A stretch of 64,000 bases of DNA, taken from positions 124,001 to 188,000 of the forward strand of contig UQIE01000001.1 of assembly GCA_900541065.1 (NCBI GenBank), given 5' to 3'. Both the position numbers and the translations under genes were made by a program. This stretch comes from an uncultured Collinsella sp. GTDB lineage: Bacteria; Actinomycetota; Coriobacteriia; Coriobacteriales; Coriobacteriaceae. Below, in pieces: positions 34,436 through 43,432 of this stretch (the first letter of the stretch is position 1; every line of letters starts with the position of its first letter). The notes below the pieces were generated by a model. That model made no database searches, was not told the origin of the DNA, and was given only the letters and a program-made list of their open reading frames with translations.

Positions 34436-36844
34436 ATGCATATGCCGAGCAAAATCGAAAAGAAGCAAGCCGCCGCAAAGCTGCGCAAACCGCCGCGCGA
34501 CTTCTCGTACACGCAAAACCGAGAGCTCAGCTGGCTACGCTTTGACAACCGCGTGCTCGACGAAGCCTTCGACGAAACCGTTCCGTTATTCGAGCGACTA
34601 AAGTTCGTCTCGATCTTCGAGTCCAACCTCGACGAGTTCCTTATGGTGCGCGTGGGCGGCCTGTCCGATCTGGCGGAGCTCAAAAAACAACCTGTCGACA
34701 ACAAGAGCAATATGACCGCCTCCGAACAGGTCGATGCTGTCATGGCCGAAATGCCCGGGCTCCTTACCCGTTGGGAGTCCATCTTTAAGAGCATCGAGGG
34801 CAAGCTCGACACCTTGGGCGTTCACCGCGCCCGCATCGATTCGCTTACGCCCGAGGAGCGCACCTTTGTAACCCGCTACTTCCAGGCCTACGTGTCACCG
34901 GTCATCTCGCCGCTGGTCATCGATCCTCGCCACCCCTTCCCCAACCTGCGCAATGGCGCGCTCTATCTGGCCTGTGGTCTGGACGGTGCCACCGACGAGG
35001 AGAGCCTGCTGGGCCTTATCGAGATTCCCGCCTCGATGAACCGCGTGGTCGAGATCCCCTCGCCCACCGGCACCTACTCCTACATCTTGCTCGAGGACGT
35101 CATCCTCGCCTGCCTGGACAGCTGCTTTGGCTCCTATAAGCCGCTGGATCGTGCGCTGATCCGCGTCACCCGCAACGCTGACATCGATCCGGACGGCGAG
35201 GGCGTCGAAGAGGAAGAGGACTACCGCCAGCACATGAAGCGCATTCTCAAGAAGCGCCTGCGCCTGCAGCCGGTAGTGCTCGCGGTCTCGGGGTCGCTCG
35301 AGAAGGCGACGCTCAAGACCATCCGCAAGGCGCTCGAGCTTTCGCGCCGCTCGGTCTTTACCTGCGATATCCCGCTCGACCTGGGCTACGTCTTTGGCAT
35401 TGAGGGCAAGATTCCCGAGCACCTACGCAACGAGCTGCTCTTTACGCCGTTTAAGCCGCAGCCCAACCCCACCATCGATATGACCCGCTCCATCCGCGAA
35501 CAGGTGCTGCAGGGCGACAAGCTGCTCTTTTATCCCTACGAGGCCATGAACCCCTTCCTGGATCTGGTGCACGAGGCCGCCTACGACCCCGAGTGCATCT
35601 CGCTGCGCATCACGCTCTACCGCGTGGCTAAGCAGAGCCGCCTGTGCGAGTCGCTGATCGATGCTGCCGAGAACGGCAAAGAGGTCACGGTGCTCATGGA
35701 GCTCCGTGCCCGCTTTGACGAGCAGAACAACATCGAGTGGGCCGAGCGTCTGGAAGAGGCAGGCTGCACCGTCATCTACGGCTCCGAGGGCTTTAAGTGC
35801 CACTCCAAGATCTGCCAGCTCACCTATCGCGAGGGCATGGCGCTAACGCGCCTGACGCTGCTGGGCACCGGCAACTTTAACGAGAAGACGGCCAAACTCT
35901 ACAGCGACTTTATGCTCATGACCGCCCACCCCGGCATCGGCGAGGACGCCAACCTGTTCTTCCGCAACCTGTCGCTGGGCAACCTGCGCGGCGATTACCG
36001 CTTCCTGGGCGTGGCGCCGGTCGGCCTCAAGCCGCTCATCATGCGCGGCCTGGATCGCGAGATCCAGCGCGCCCTCGCTGGCGAGCCCGCCCGTGTGTTC
36101 TTTAAGCTCAACTCGCTGACCGACCGCGAGGTCATCGACAAGATCGCCGAGGCATCGTGCGCCGGCGTGCGCGTGGACATGATCATCCGAGGCATCTCGT
36201 GCCTCAAGCCCGGTGTTCCGGGCAAGACCGAGAACGTGCATGTCCGCTCCATCGTCGGACGCTTTTTGGAGCACGCCCGTGTTTACGCTTTTGGCGTGGA
36301 CTCGGACATGATCTATCTGAGCTCGGCAGACATGATGACGCGCAACACCGAGCACCGCGTGGAGATCGCCTTCCCCGTGCTCGACCCCACCTGCCGCGCC
36401 CTAGTGCACGAGTACATGGGCATGCAGCTGCAGGACAACGTGAAGGCCCGCAGCCTCACGAGCGACGGCACCTGGGTCCCCGTGGAGCGTGCAGAGGGTG
36501 AGAAACCCTTCAACTCGCAGGAAGCCCTGCTGGAGCGTGCCTATCGCAACGCCGAGGCCGCGCCCGAGCCTGTCATTGAGGCGGAACCTGCCCCCGAGGC
36601 CGAGCCGCAGCCAGTAGCACCCAAGGTCCAAGAGGTCCAGGCGACCGTCATTGAGCCCGAGCCTGCACCTGCACCTCAGCCCGATCCGCAGGTCACCAAG
36701 CCCGCACCCGAGACGAGCGCCCGTCGCGATAAGCCCGCCGGCAAGACCAAGGCCATCGAGCGCCATCGCCCCGGCCGCGTGCGCATGGGCCTGGGTCTGA
36801 TCGGCCTGGGTCTTAAGACGCTCATTACCGGCAAGATGAAATAG
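34436..36844 (+). CDS. ppk: Polyphosphate kinase 1
   Basis: About 802 residues. N-terminal NRELSWLRFDNRVLDEA, the central HKD-like phosphohistidine motif EGFKCHSKICQL and the second ATP-site region DMMTRNTEHRVEIAFPV are all present. It polymerises ATP gamma-phosphate into polyphosphate, reversibly. After the catalytic core is a tail of about 100 residues: a Pro/Glu/Ala-rich linker followed by a basic amphipathic end (GLGLIGLGLKTLITGKMK) not found in standard PPK1, perhaps for membrane contact. ATG 34436 or 34442 may be the start; ribosome sites are weak for both. Confidence 0.95.
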   Translation: MHMPSKIEKKQAAAKLRKPPRDFSYTQNRELSWLRFDNRVLDEAFDETVPLFERLKFVSIFESNLDEFLMVRVGGLSDLAELKKQPVDNKSNMTASEQVDAVMAEMPGLLTRWESIFKSIEGKLDTLGVHRARIDSLTPEERTFVTRYFQAYVSPVISPLVIDPRHPFPNLRNGALYLACGLDGATDEESLLGLIEIPASMNRVVEIPSPTGTYSYILLEDVILACLDSCFGSYKPLDRALIRVTRNADIDPDGEGVEEEEDYRQHMKRILKKRLRLQPVVLAVSGSLEKATLKTIRKALELSRRSVFTCDIPLDLGYVFGIEGKIPEHLRNELLFTPFKPQPNPTIDMTRSIREQVLQGDKLLFYPYEAMNPFLDLVHEAAYDPECISLRITLYRVAKQSRLCESLIDAAENGKEVTVLMELRARFDEQNNIEWAERLEEAGCTVIYGSEGFKCHSKICQLTYREGMALTRLTLLGTGNFNEKTAKLYSDFMLMTAHPGIGEDANLFFRNLSLGNLRGDYRFLGVAPVGLKPLIMRGLDREIQRALAGEPARVFFKLNSLTDREVIDKIAEASCAGVRVDMIIRGISCLKPGVPGKTENVHVRSIVGRFLEHARVYAFGVDSDMIYLSSADMMTRNTEHRVEIAFPVLDPTCRALVHEYMGMQLQDNVKARSLTSDGTWVPVERAEGEKPFNSQEALLERAYRNAEAAPEPVIEAEPAPEAEPQPVAPKVQEVQATVIEPEPAPAPQPDPQVTKPAPETSARRDKPAGKTKAIERHRPGRVRMGLGLIGLGLKTLITGKMK

Positions 36845-36867
36845 TCGTTTGTAGAAGCAGTTTGTAG

Positions 36868-36912
36868 AAGCGCCCCACATTTGAGGAAAGCCTCGGATGC
36901 GGGGCGCTTTTC
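36868..36912 (+). terminator. Terminator after ppk
   Basis: AAGCGCCCC pairs with GGGGCGCTT and is followed by TTTCC. The loop contains a second small hairpin (TGAGG/CCTC). It lies 24 bases past the ppk stop and 46 bases before the next start. Confidence 0.75.
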
Positions 36913-36957
36913 CCTGCTACCATGGTGCGAACAACAACGCGAATGACAGGCAGGGAT

Positions 36958-38271
36958 ATGAAGCTCACTATAGAATCGATGACCTACGGCGCCGACGGGC
37001 TGGCGCACGCCGACAACGGCAAGGCCGTCTTTGTGCAGGGCGCCGTGGCAGGCGACACCGTCGAGGCCGAGGTCGTACAGGACGGCAAGTCGTTCATGCG
37101 TGCCCGCACCACCGAGATTCTGGAGCCAAGCCCCGATCGCATTCAGCCTCCCTGCCCCTTCGTGGGCATCTGCGGCGGCTGCTCGTGGGGCAATCTCTCA
37201 CGCACGGCACAGCTCGCCGCCAAGGAGCAAAATCTGCGCTCCACGCTCGAGCGTATCGGCAAGTTCAGCCCCGATCAAGTCGATGAACTGGTGCAACCCA
37301 TCCGCCACACCAAGGATGATTGGGGCTACCGCAATAAAATCGAACTCGAGCCGACCGTCGTCAACGGTCGCGTGCGCCTTGGCATGCATGGTGTCGACCC
37401 CAGCAAAATCGTGACCGTCGATACGTGCCCGCTGTTCGATAAGCGCTTCCCGAAGGCGCTCAAATCGGTCGTCGGCGCACTCAACTATCTAAGCGGCAGC
37501 CATGACTTGGGGCTCGAACGCGTGGGCATTCGCGCATCGCGCCGCACCAAGGCACTCGAGGTCGCACTCTGGACGCCCACAGGCTCTTTTCCGCGCTCGC
37601 AGGTCTCCCGCGTGCTGGCGGACGCCGCTCATCCCACGAGCATCGTGCGCGTGATGAGCAAGGGCGAAAAGAAGGCCCGCCGTGTCTCCAAGGTCGAAAT
37701 GCTCGCCGGAGAGGGCTCATGGACCGAGAATATCGCCGAGGGTCAGATGCGCTTGTCTGCCCCGTCTTTTTTCCAGGTCAACACCAAGGGTGCCGAGATT
37801 TTGATCGAGCTTGTCATGGAAGCGCTCGACCCGCAGGAAGACGAGCTTGCCGTGGACCTGTACTGCGGTGCCGGCACCTTTACCCTGCCGCTCGCCCGCC
37901 GCTGCGACTTTGTCGCTGCCGTCGAGGCCTACGGCCCCGCCGTGCGCGACCTGCGCCGCAACCTCGAGATCAACAAGCTCGATAACGTCGACGTCATCGG
38001 CGGCGATGCGGTGCGCGAGTTCCCCGACCAGGATGCCGACATCTTGGTGGTCGACCCGCCGCGCGCAGGCCTCGCCCCCGAGGCGATCGACCTTATCGCC
38101 AGCACGAGTGCCCGCGATGTCGCCTACGTGAGCTGCGACCCGGCCACCCTGGCGCGCGATCTCAAACGCTTTGTCGAAGAAGGCACCTTCTCCCCCGTAA
38201 AGATCACGCCAGTCGATCTGTTCCCGCAAACCTTCCACTGCGAGACCGTCGTCCACCTCAAGCGCAACTAG
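36958..38271 (+). CDS. 23S rRNA (uracil-5-)-methyltransferase, RlmD/RumA family
   Basis: About 437 residues. An N-terminal TRAM domain (KLTIESMTYGADGLAH to about residue 60) is followed by the iron-sulfur cluster motif CPFVGICGGC, a further Cys in VDTCPLFD, the SAM motif LYCGAGTFTLPL, DPPRAGL, and the catalytic Cys in VSCDPATLARDL. It methylates a uracil in 23S rRNA; which position (1939 or 747) or tRNA U54 cannot be decided by sequence alone. Start at 36958 is chosen from the conserved TRAM beginning; in-frame ATGs at 36922 and 36943 are possible. Confidence 0.88.
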   Translation: MKLTIESMTYGADGLAHADNGKAVFVQGAVAGDTVEAEVVQDGKSFMRARTTEILEPSPDRIQPPCPFVGICGGCSWGNLSRTAQLAAKEQNLRSTLERIGKFSPDQVDELVQPIRHTKDDWGYRNKIELEPTVVNGRVRLGMHGVDPSKIVTVDTCPLFDKRFPKALKSVVGALNYLSGSHDLGLERVGIRASRRTKALEVALWTPTGSFPRSQVSRVLADAAHPTSIVRVMSKGEKKARRVSKVEMLAGEGSWTENIAEGQMRLSAPSFFQVNTKGAEILIELVMEALDPQEDELAVDLYCGAGTFTLPLARRCDFVAAVEAYGPAVRDLRRNLEINKLDNVDVIGGDAVREFPDQDADILVVDPPRAGLAPEAIDLIASTSARDVAYVSCDPATLARDLKRFVEEGTFSPVKITPVDLFPQTFHCETVVHLKRN

Positions 38272-38377
38272 CCACTTAATCATTGCTCAGAAAAATCATT
38301 GGGAAATCGAGCGTGGCAAGCGGAGGTCTTCGGGGTATAAGACGGCTAATTGTATGCCGCCTATGAAAGGAACCCTC

Positions 38378-38920
38378 ATGCCCAGCGTTGCCGTTCTCGC
38401 CGCCGATGGCTTTGAAACTATTGAATGCTTGACCATGGTCGATGTCATGCGTCGCGGCGGCGTGCGTGCCACGCTCGTCTCGATTATGCCCACGCGTGAG
38501 GTCGTAAGCTCGCTGCAGATCCCCGTGACCTGCGATGCACTCTTTGATGAGATCAACTTTGACGAGTACGACTGCGTCGTGCTGCCCGGCGGCCTGCCCG
38601 GTGCCACCAACCTGCGCGCCGATCAGCGCGTCTGCGACGTGGTCTGCGAGTTCGCCGCGACCAAGCACGTTGCCGCCATCTGCGCCGCCCCGTTTATCCT
38701 GGGCGAGCTCGACCTACTCGAGGGGCGCCACGCCACGTGCTTCCCTGGTTTTGAGAAAAGCTTCCCCGAAGGCGCCTATACCGGCGAGAAGGTTACGCAA
38801 GACGGCAACGTCATCACCGCCAGCGGCATGGCCCAGTCGCTCCCCTTTGCGCTTGAGCTGCTGCGCACGCTCGCCGGCGACAAGGCCGTCGAGAAGGTCG
38901 CCGAGGGCATCCAGCTATGA
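38378..38920 (+). CDS. DJ-1/PfpI family protein
   Basis: About 180 residues, DJ-1/YajL type. The nucleophile-elbow Cys is in VAAICAAPFIL, the supporting Glu in the N-terminal GFETIECLT, and the family Gly-rich stretch CVVLPGGLPGATNLR precedes. Members act as glyoxalase-like or protein-repair enzymes, or are of unknown role. ATG 38378 has AAAGGA 6 bases upstream. Its stop overlaps the maf start by 4 bases (ATGA). Confidence 0.9.
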   Translation: MPSVAVLAADGFETIECLTMVDVMRRGGVRATLVSIMPTREVVSSLQIPVTCDALFDEINFDEYDCVVLPGGLPGATNLRADQRVCDVVCEFAATKHVAAICAAPFILGELDLLEGRHATCFPGFEKSFPEGAYTGEKVTQDGNVITASGMAQSLPFALELLRTLAGDKAVEKVAEGIQL

Positions 38921-39498
38921 TTTTGGCTTCGCAATCACCGCGCCGCATCGAGTTGATGCGCGAGGCGGGTTATGACATCCGCATCATCCCTGCCGATATC
39001 GATGAAACGCCGTTTGATGACGAAGCCCCGCTTACGCTTGTCGAGCGTCTGGCACGAGCCAAGGCAGCCGCCGTTGCCGCCGAGCAAGCCGAGCCCAACG
39101 AGCTGACCGTCGCAGCCGATACGATCGTCACCTTCGATGGCAAGATTCTGGGCAAGCCGGCAACCGAGGACGAGGCGCGCACCATGCTCCGTGAGCTTTC
39201 GGGCCGCACGCACCAGGTCGCAACCGGCGTCTGCATCGTTAAGGCAGGCGATACGGCCGCCCCGCATGCCGCCGAGAGCCTGTCCTTTGTCGATGTGACC
39301 GACGTGACGTTCTACGAACTCACCGACGAGCAGATCGAGCACTACGTCGCCTCGGGTGAGCCCATGGACAAGGCCGGCGCCTACGGCATTCAGGGCACAG
39401 GGGGACGCATGCTCGTGCACGATATTTCGGGCGACTTCTATAACGTGGTGGGCCTACCCATCGCCCGCGTCGCGCGAGCGATTCAAAAACTCTCGTAA
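38917..39498 (+). CDS. maf: Maf-like nucleoside triphosphate pyrophosphatase
   Basis: 193 residues. N-terminal LASQSPRRIELM, the conserved VAADTIVTFDGKILGKP and the C-terminal GAYGIQGTGGRMLVHDISGDFYNVVGLP are typical. Maf proteins hydrolyse modified or canonical NTPs (dTTP/UTP type) and can affect septum formation. The 4-base overlap with the DJ-1-like gene indicates coupling. Confidence 0.93.
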   Translation: MILASQSPRRIELMREAGYDIRIIPADIDETPFDDEAPLTLVERLARAKAAAVAAEQAEPNELTVAADTIVTFDGKILGKPATEDEARTMLRELSGRTHQVATGVCIVKAGDTAAPHAAESLSFVDVTDVTFYELTDEQIEHYVASGEPMDKAGAYGIQGTGGRMLVHDISGDFYNVVGLPIARVARAIQKLS

Positions 39499-39600
39499 TT
39501 GTATCTGGCGCTGGGTATCCCCCAGCGCCTACAATTTTTGGCGTACCGTACGGATCCCGACCGGGCACAAGGCGCGGCGGAAAACCGATAGGAGTTAAAC

Positions 39601-40602
39601 ATGGACACACTGCTCGAAGCCATTGACGTTTGCGATGTCGATGGCTTTTGCTTTGGCAACTATACGGACGAGGAGGCCGGCACCGGTTGCACCGTAATCG
39701 TGGCAGCCGAAGGCGCCACCGGCGGTGTTGACGTTCGTGGCGGCGCCCCGGCATCGCGCGAAACCGACCTGCTGCGCCCCGAGAACACCGTCGACAAGGT
39801 CCACGCCGTTTGCCTTTCGGGTGGATCGGCCTTTGGCCTCGAGGCAGCAAGCGGCGTTGCCCGCGAGCTCGAGAGCCGCGGTATCGGCCTGCCCGTCGGC
39901 CCCACGCAGGTGCCCATCGTATGCTCCAGCTGCATCTTCGACCTCGCCTACGGCGATCCCACCGTGCGCCCCGACATCGAGGCCGGCATCGCCGCCGTGC
40001 GCGAGGCGCTCGACCACACCCCCACCACGCTCGAGCAGGGCAACGTAGGCGCCGGCACGGGCGCCACGGTAGGCAAGCTCATGGGTCCTGCCACCTGCAT
40101 GAAGGCAGGTCTTGGCGCCGCCGCCGTAGCACTCGGCCCCGTCAAGGTGGGCGCCGTGGTCTCGGTCAACGCATGCGGCAACGTCGTCGACCCCCTCACC
40201 GGCGAGTGGGTCGCCGGCATGCGCGCCGCAGCCGATAGCGACCAGATCGTCGACATGGAGCTCGCAGCTTTTGCCGCCGCCGGCTCCATGCAAATGCCGC
40301 TCGACCGCACCAACACCACCATCAGCTGCATCGTCACCAACGTGGAACTCACTAAGGCGCAAGCCACCAAGGTCTCCCAGATGGCCGCAGACGCCTACGC
40401 GCACGCCATCCGTCCCACGCACACCACCAACGACGGCGACACCATCTACACCCTCGCCAGCGGCAAACTGGGCACCCAGGCAAGCGCCGCCGTACCCCTA
40501 GACCTGCTGGGTATGCTCGCCGTAAGGGCTCTACAGACCGCCATCGTAAACGGAGCCAAAACCGCCAAAACCTCCCACGGCATCCCCGGCGCCGCGAAGT
40601 AA
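39601..40602 (+). CDS. P1 family (DmpA/NylC-type) peptidase
   Basis: 333 residues of the P1/S58 Ntn-hydrolase family. Family blocks GGAPASRETDLLRPENTVDKVHAVCLSGGSAFGL and VGAGTGATVGK are clear. Self-cleavage in NylC-like members occurs at an Asn-Thr bond; the matching NTT lies in LDRTNTTISC near residue 240, so Thr would be the new N-terminal nucleophile. No signal peptide, so cytoplasmic. ATG 39601 has AGGAG 6 bases upstream. Substrate unknown (beta-peptides, D-amino acid amides and oligoamides are known in the family). Confidence 0.88.
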   Translation: MDTLLEAIDVCDVDGFCFGNYTDEEAGTGCTVIVAAEGATGGVDVRGGAPASRETDLLRPENTVDKVHAVCLSGGSAFGLEAASGVARELESRGIGLPVGPTQVPIVCSSCIFDLAYGDPTVRPDIEAGIAAVREALDHTPTTLEQGNVGAGTGATVGKLMGPATCMKAGLGAAAVALGPVKVGAVVSVNACGNVVDPLTGEWVAGMRAAADSDQIVDMELAAFAAAGSMQMPLDRTNTTISCIVTNVELTKAQATKVSQMAADAYAHAIRPTHTTNDGDTIYTLASGKLGTQASAAVPLDLLGMLAVRALQTAIVNGAKTAKTSHGIPGAAK

Positions 40603-40614
40603 ACTAGCTCGTCC

Positions 40615-40739
40615 GGTTGCCCGGTGGGTCTTGGTTATGTTTGCTGCTCTACAGTCCTGGCTCGCACGAAGAGCACATTAAGTGCTCTTCGGCTCGTGCG
40701 GAACTCGCGACAAACATAACCAAGACCCACCGGGCAACC
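40615..40739 (+). repeat. Two-tier nested inverted repeat 1
   Basis: Outer arms 40615-40643 and 40711-40739 form a perfect 29-bp stem. The inner stem GAAGAGCAC/GTGCTCTTC (40668-40690) has loop ATTAA. It begins 12 bases past the peptidase stop. Its core, from ACAGTCCTG onward, is homologous to the reverse complement of repeat 2 (40833-40942). Confidence 0.85.
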
Positions 40740-40832
40740 TACCAACCAAAATCTTTTCAGCCCAGGCCCCTGTGTACCGCGCGTCTAAGATCTTCAAATT
40801 CAATTAACCTGACAATCGATTCTTATAGCAGA

Positions 40833-40942
40833 GGCCCCTTGGCCTTTAGTTTGCTACAAGTTCCGCACGAGCCGGAAAGCACTTAATGTGCTTTCCGTGC
40901 GAGCAGGACTGTTCGCAGTAGCAAACTAAAGGCCAAGGGGCC
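40833..40942 (-). repeat. Two-tier nested inverted repeat 2
   Basis: Outer arms 40833-40857 and 40918-40942 form a perfect 25-bp stem; the inner stem CGGAAAGCAC/GTGCTTTCCG (40873-40897) has loop TTAAT (ATTAA on the minus strand). It lies just past the glycosyltransferase stop in that gene's sense direction. The 93 bp between repeats 1 and 2 contain nothing recognised. Confidence 0.85.
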
Positions 40943-40974
40943 CAGTCAACCTATCAGCAGCGATTACTCAGCAG

Positions 40975-42006
40975 CTAGTTGAATTTGAAGATCTTTGAGG
41001 CAAGACGGTATAGGCCGAGTGTGGTTTTGTCTCCGGCACGACCGCGGAGGTTAGTGAAGAAGCCGACCACACCGTAACGTGCACGACGATACATACGCTC
41101 GTCATAGGCCTTCAAATCATTCCACAGCGTCTTTAGGCGCTCGTCGGCACAATCCTCGTCGGAAAGCTTGGTGAGCACCGAGCAGATCGCCATCATCATG
41201 GTGAAGTAGCCCATCATGTACGAACGCAGACGCGACGACTCGACATCGCTGTACAGGTGGTACGACTCCATCATGATACGCGTAACACGGAACTGCTGGT
41301 CCAGACGCTTGACCATCGTGGCCTCGTTGACACTCTGGCCCTCGCGACCGATAAAGTAGCGATAGAGGTCGATGTCGGCGTAGTACATGGTCTTGCAACG
41401 CGGCAGCGGCACGTAGGCGTAGATGTTGTCCACATAGAACGTGTGCGGCGGCATGGGAAGGTTGGACTCGCGCAGCACGTCCGTGCGATAGCACAGGCTG
41501 TGCATGAGCAGATTCTGGTCCAGACGGAAATGGCCGATCTGGTCCCAGGTAAAGATCTTTTTTCGAGGCAGGGCAAACTTGTAACCAATGGCCGTATGCG
41601 TACCCTCGTAAACCTTCTCGTACACGTAGTTCGAGATAAACAGGTCAACGCGCTGGTCGCGCTCTTCAAAGCCGCGCAGAATCGACAGCATGGTCGAAAG
41701 GGCAGCGCCGTCAAGCCAGTCGTCCGAGTCGACAACCTTGTAGTAGGTGCCCTGCGCCTCGCGCAGACCCGAAAGGACGGCAATACCGTGGCCGCCATTC
41801 TCCTGGTGCACCGCGCGGATGATTCCAGGATAACGGGCCTCCCACTCGTCGGCCTTGGCGGCCGTCTCGTCCTTGGAGCCGTCGTCCACCACGATAATCT
41901 CGATATCGGTGGCATAATTGCTCCCCTCCAAGATGGAGGTGATGCAATGGTCCATGTCCTTAGCGGCGTTATACGAGGGAATACCGAATGTTATGACTTT
42001 ATGCAT
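40975..42006 (-). CDS. Family 2 glycosyltransferase
   Basis: About 343 residues, GT-A fold. VVDDGSKDETA near residue 40 and the metal-binding VVDSDDWLDG near 90 are typical GT2 motifs. No membrane spans are evident, so it probably acts on the cytoplasmic face. ATG 42006 overlaps the glf stop by 8 bases, so it is tightly coupled to glf and may use UDP-galactofuranose or modify a Galf-containing envelope glycan. The acceptor is unknown. Confidence 0.88.
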   Translation of the reverse strand: MHKVITFGIPSYNAAKDMDHCITSILEGSNYATDIEIIVVDDGSKDETAAKADEWEARYPGIIRAVHQENGGHGIAVLSGLREAQGTYYKVVDSDDWLDGAALSTMLSILRGFEERDQRVDLFISNYVYEKVYEGTHTAIGYKFALPRKKIFTWDQIGHFRLDQNLLMHSLCYRTDVLRESNLPMPPHTFYVDNIYAYVPLPRCKTMYYADIDLYRYFIGREGQSVNEATMVKRLDQQFRVTRIMMESYHLYSDVESSRLRSYMMGYFTMMMAICSVLTKLSDEDCADERLKTLWNDLKAYDERMYRRARYGVVGFFTNLRGRAGDKTTLGLYRLASKIFKFN

Positions 42007-43201
42007 GGCAGGCGATAATCTCATCCGAAAGATCGAGGGCGGAATTGGTCACGGCATCCATATCGTAGTAACGATACTCGGCCAGACGACCCACCGGGTG
42101 GAAGTTTGTCAGGTTCTGGACGCGCTCAAGATAGCGCTCATAGAGCTCACGGTTCTCGGGCTCAAGAATGGCGTAATACGGCGTCTCGCCCGAGCCGGGC
42201 GCATAGGCCTTGGAGTACTCCTTCATGATGGTGGTCTTGCCGGGCAAAACCTGACCGGTCATGTTCTTGAACTCGGTGATGCGCGTGTAATCCTCGCTCG
42301 TGGTGTAGTTGACGGTGCCCACGGGCTGGAACTGGTCCATATCGAGCGTCTCGAACTTCATGTCGAGCGTGCGGTACGGCAGCGCGCCCAGGTCGAGGTT
42401 GAACAGCTCATCGAGCGGACCGGTATAGACAATCTCGCCGCCGTAGACCTTGCCGTCGACCTTGACGGTTGTCTCGTCGATCTCGAAGAGATCGCGGGCG
42501 TCCACGTCGCAGAACACATCGATCAGATCATGGTCAAGCATATGCTCGAACAGCGCGGTATAGCCGTCCTGCGGCATACCCTGGAAGGGGGCCTGCGGGA
42601 AGTAGCGATCGTCATCGCCCACAAAGACGGGGACGCGGCCAGTGATCGAGGGGTCGATCTGGTCGGGCGTCTGACCCCACTGCTTCATGGTGTAGTGCAA
42701 AAAGACGTTCTCGTAGACGTAGTCGGCGACCTCGGCCAGATCCGGGTCATTCTTCTTGCGAAGCTCCATGATGGGCACCTTGACATCCTTGCCAAAGGTC
42801 TCCACGAGCTTTTGATACAGCTCCTCGCCGCGCTCATCACCAAAAGCAAGCTTGAGGCTCGCGTGGTTGAAGGGCACGGGCATAAGGGTGCCGTTGATGT
42901 TGGCAAGCACCTTGTGCTGATAGTCCGTCCACTTGGTAAAGCGCGACAGGAAATTGTGCACGCGCTCGTTAAAGGTGTGGTAAATGTGCGGACCGTATTC
43001 GTGGATCAGGATTCCAGCCTCGTCAGCGCAGTCGTAGGCATTGCCTGCAATGTGGCTACGACGCTCCAGAACGGCAACGCGATAGCCGATAGTCTCGGCA
43101 AGACGGCGGGCGCAAACGGCACCAGCGTACCCGGCACCGACAACGATCATGTCGTACGCACCGGCATTAAAGCCTTCAGGCAGGCCTGAGGTAATCTGCA
43201 T
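41999..43201 (-). CDS. glf: UDP-galactopyranose mutase
   Basis: 400 residues. FAD dinucleotide motif VVGAGYAGAVCARRLAE near residue 20, and family stretches EYGPHIYHTFNERV and GRVPVFVGDDDRYFPQAPFQGMPQDGYT. It interconverts UDP-galactopyranose and UDP-galactofuranose. ATG 43201 has AAGGAG 5 bases upstream. It leads a two-gene unit with the glycosyltransferase. A TATAAT hexamer on the minus strand (43280-43285) may be its -10. Confidence 0.95.
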   Translation of the reverse strand: MQITSGLPEGFNAGAYDMIVVGAGYAGAVCARRLAETIGYRVAVLERRSHIAGNAYDCADEAGILIHEYGPHIYHTFNERVHNFLSRFTKWTDYQHKVLANINGTLMPVPFNHASLKLAFGDERGEELYQKLVETFGKDVKVPIMELRKKNDPDLAEVADYVYENVFLHYTMKQWGQTPDQIDPSITGRVPVFVGDDDRYFPQAPFQGMPQDGYTALFEHMLDHDLIDVFCDVDARDLFEIDETTVKVDGKVYGGEIVYTGPLDELFNLDLGALPYRTLDMKFETLDMDQFQPVGTVNYTTSEDYTRITEFKNMTGQVLPGKTTIMKEYSKAYAPGSGETPYYAILEPENRELYERYLERVQNLTNFHPVGRLAEYRYYDMDAVTNSALDLSDEIIACHA

Positions 43202-43279
43202 CGATACTCCTTGTCAAAAGCCACGCGCTTGTTAGCTGGGCTTTTCTCGAACATTCTTCGAGACATATTTATCAGAGCG

Positions 43280-43305
43280 ATTATAGCGCTAATGCGTCCT
43301 ATAAT
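43280..43305. promoter_or_regulatory. Face-to-face -10 elements between glf and pta
   Basis: TATAAT is present on the minus strand at 43280-43285 (toward glf) and on the plus strand at 43300-43305 (toward pta), facing outward from each other's spacers. Neither has a good -35. If both are used, the two promoters overlap and would interfere. Confidence 0.5.
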
Positions 43306-43357
43306 GAGCTTGCCACACAAGGAAAGCTCAAGCACCGTGGCGAACATAATTGAAAGG

Positions 43358-43380
43358 TAAACCCGCTAGCAGCGGGTTTA
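43358..43380 (+). terminator. Hairpin in the pta leader
   Basis: Perfect 10-bp stem TAAACCCGCT/AGCGGGTTTA with a 3-base loop, followed by TTCG. It lies about 50 bases before the pta ATG, between the candidate promoter and the gene, so it could attenuate pta or insulate it. Confidence 0.5.
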
Positions 43381-43432
43381 TTCGTGAACAGCCGGGTGCC
43401 TGGAGCTTAGCGAAATGCTTGTAAGGAGTAAC

